From the NCBI GenBank assembly GCA_023435895.1, contig JAEZLH010000032.1, positions 1-23,856 on the forward strand: a stretch of 23,856 nt of DNA, written 5' to 3'. Of the stretch, positions 23,548 to 23,856 are shown piece after piece. Every line of letters begins with the position of its first letter. Position 1 is the stretch's first letter. The stretch is from Bacillota bacterium. GTDB lineage: Bacteria; Bacillota; Clostridia; Lachnospirales; Lachnospiraceae. The position numbers and the translations under genes were made by a program. Below the pieces are notes generated by a model. The model was not told the origin of the DNA and did no database searches. It saw only the letters and a program-made list of their open reading frames with translations.

Positions 23548-23740
23548 GTTCACTCCCAATTCAAAACTTGGCATAATGATTACGATAAATGATTTACGAA
23601 AAGGAGTATTTGCATTCGTCGGTATTTAGGCTCTATCTATTAGAGCCTTATGTACCGCTACGTAATGCAACTAAGCGAAAGCGTCTCCGTATCGGAAAAC
23701 ATTTGTCGTAATCATATTCTCAACTTGACTGGGAGTGAAC
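23548..23740. mobile_element. 193-bp fold-back (MITE-like) element
   Basis: The ends are perfect 11-bp inverted repeats, GTTCACTCCCA (23548-23558) and TGGGAGTGAAC (23730-23740). Inside, ATGATTACGATAAATG (left) and its counterpart on the right (ATGATTACGACAAATG when reversed) continue the pairing. The centre is a 7-bp hairpin, GGCTCTA (23629-23635) with TAGAGCC (23641-23647). There is no reading frame of note and no clear target-site duplication. The structure fits a non-autonomous mobile repeat; one arm recurs at about 1316-1390. In the rest of 23420-23856, beyond the promoter, palindrome and this element, I see no gene. Confidence 0.65.
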
Positions 23741-23856
23741 CAATGTCATTTAGTTAAGGGATAGGAATGATAAAATATATCATCTATAATTATCATAAGT
23801 TAAACTTACAGAGAAAATATCAATTGAATCTCATCCAGAATAAAAATTCAACAACG

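Overview
The window is AT-rich, has strong Shine-Dalgarno sequences of the AGGAGG type, uses some GTG starts, has many short intergenic hairpins, and its gene families are typical of low-GC Firmicutes. The best guess is an anaerobic clostridium, possibly near the Lachnospiraceae. The species cannot be fixed from the sequence alone. I see 21 protein genes or gene fragments and no tRNA, rRNA, CRISPR array or transposase.

Layout. Positions 124-1224 (minus) hold a radical SAM/SPASM protein, divergent from a BlaI/MecI-type repressor and a BlaR1-type M56 membrane protease (1690-3662, plus). Two matching dyads lie at the blaI promoter. A T-rich tandem repeat and a long hairpin separate these from an exporter-type ABC transporter (4103-6621, minus), whose divergent TetR regulator (6949-7545, plus) shares with it a pair of matching dyad operators. 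Next comes a MarR regulator, a flavodoxin-like protein and a membrane protein as one minus-strand operon (7662-9613) with an almost perfect 19-bp-arm dyad on its promoter. A small cadherin-like fragment (9767-10147) lies downstream of a two-component pair: a LytS-like sensor kinase and a response regulator with an OmpR/SARP-like output (10299-13111). A Kup-type potassium transporter (13534-15594, plus) has a leader with an intrinsic terminator in front of the gene.

The most interesting part is 15667-21584 (minus). A UbiD-type decarboxylase, a UbiA-type prenyltransferase and a UbiX-type flavin prenyltransferase are followed by a lipoprotein substrate-binding protein, an ATPase and a permease of an NMT1/SsuA-like importer. 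ubiD overlaps ubiA, ubiX overlaps the binding-protein gene, and the ATPase overlaps the permease. UbiA, UbiD and UbiX homologues are the prenylation and decarboxylation steps of quinone synthesis (MqnP, MqnL and MqnM in the futalosine route). No gene for making the aromatic ring is present here. My inference is that this is a salvage system: the importer brings in an aromatic carboxylate, perhaps a naphthoate made by neighbouring microbes, and the three enzymes turn it into a prenylated quinone precursor.

The window ends with a UPF0303 protein and a Gfo/Idh/MocA oxidoreductase (21861-23419, minus). Beyond them is a 193-bp fold-back element (23548-23740) that looks like a non-autonomous mobile repeat. 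A diverged half copy lies near the other end of the window (about 1316-1390).
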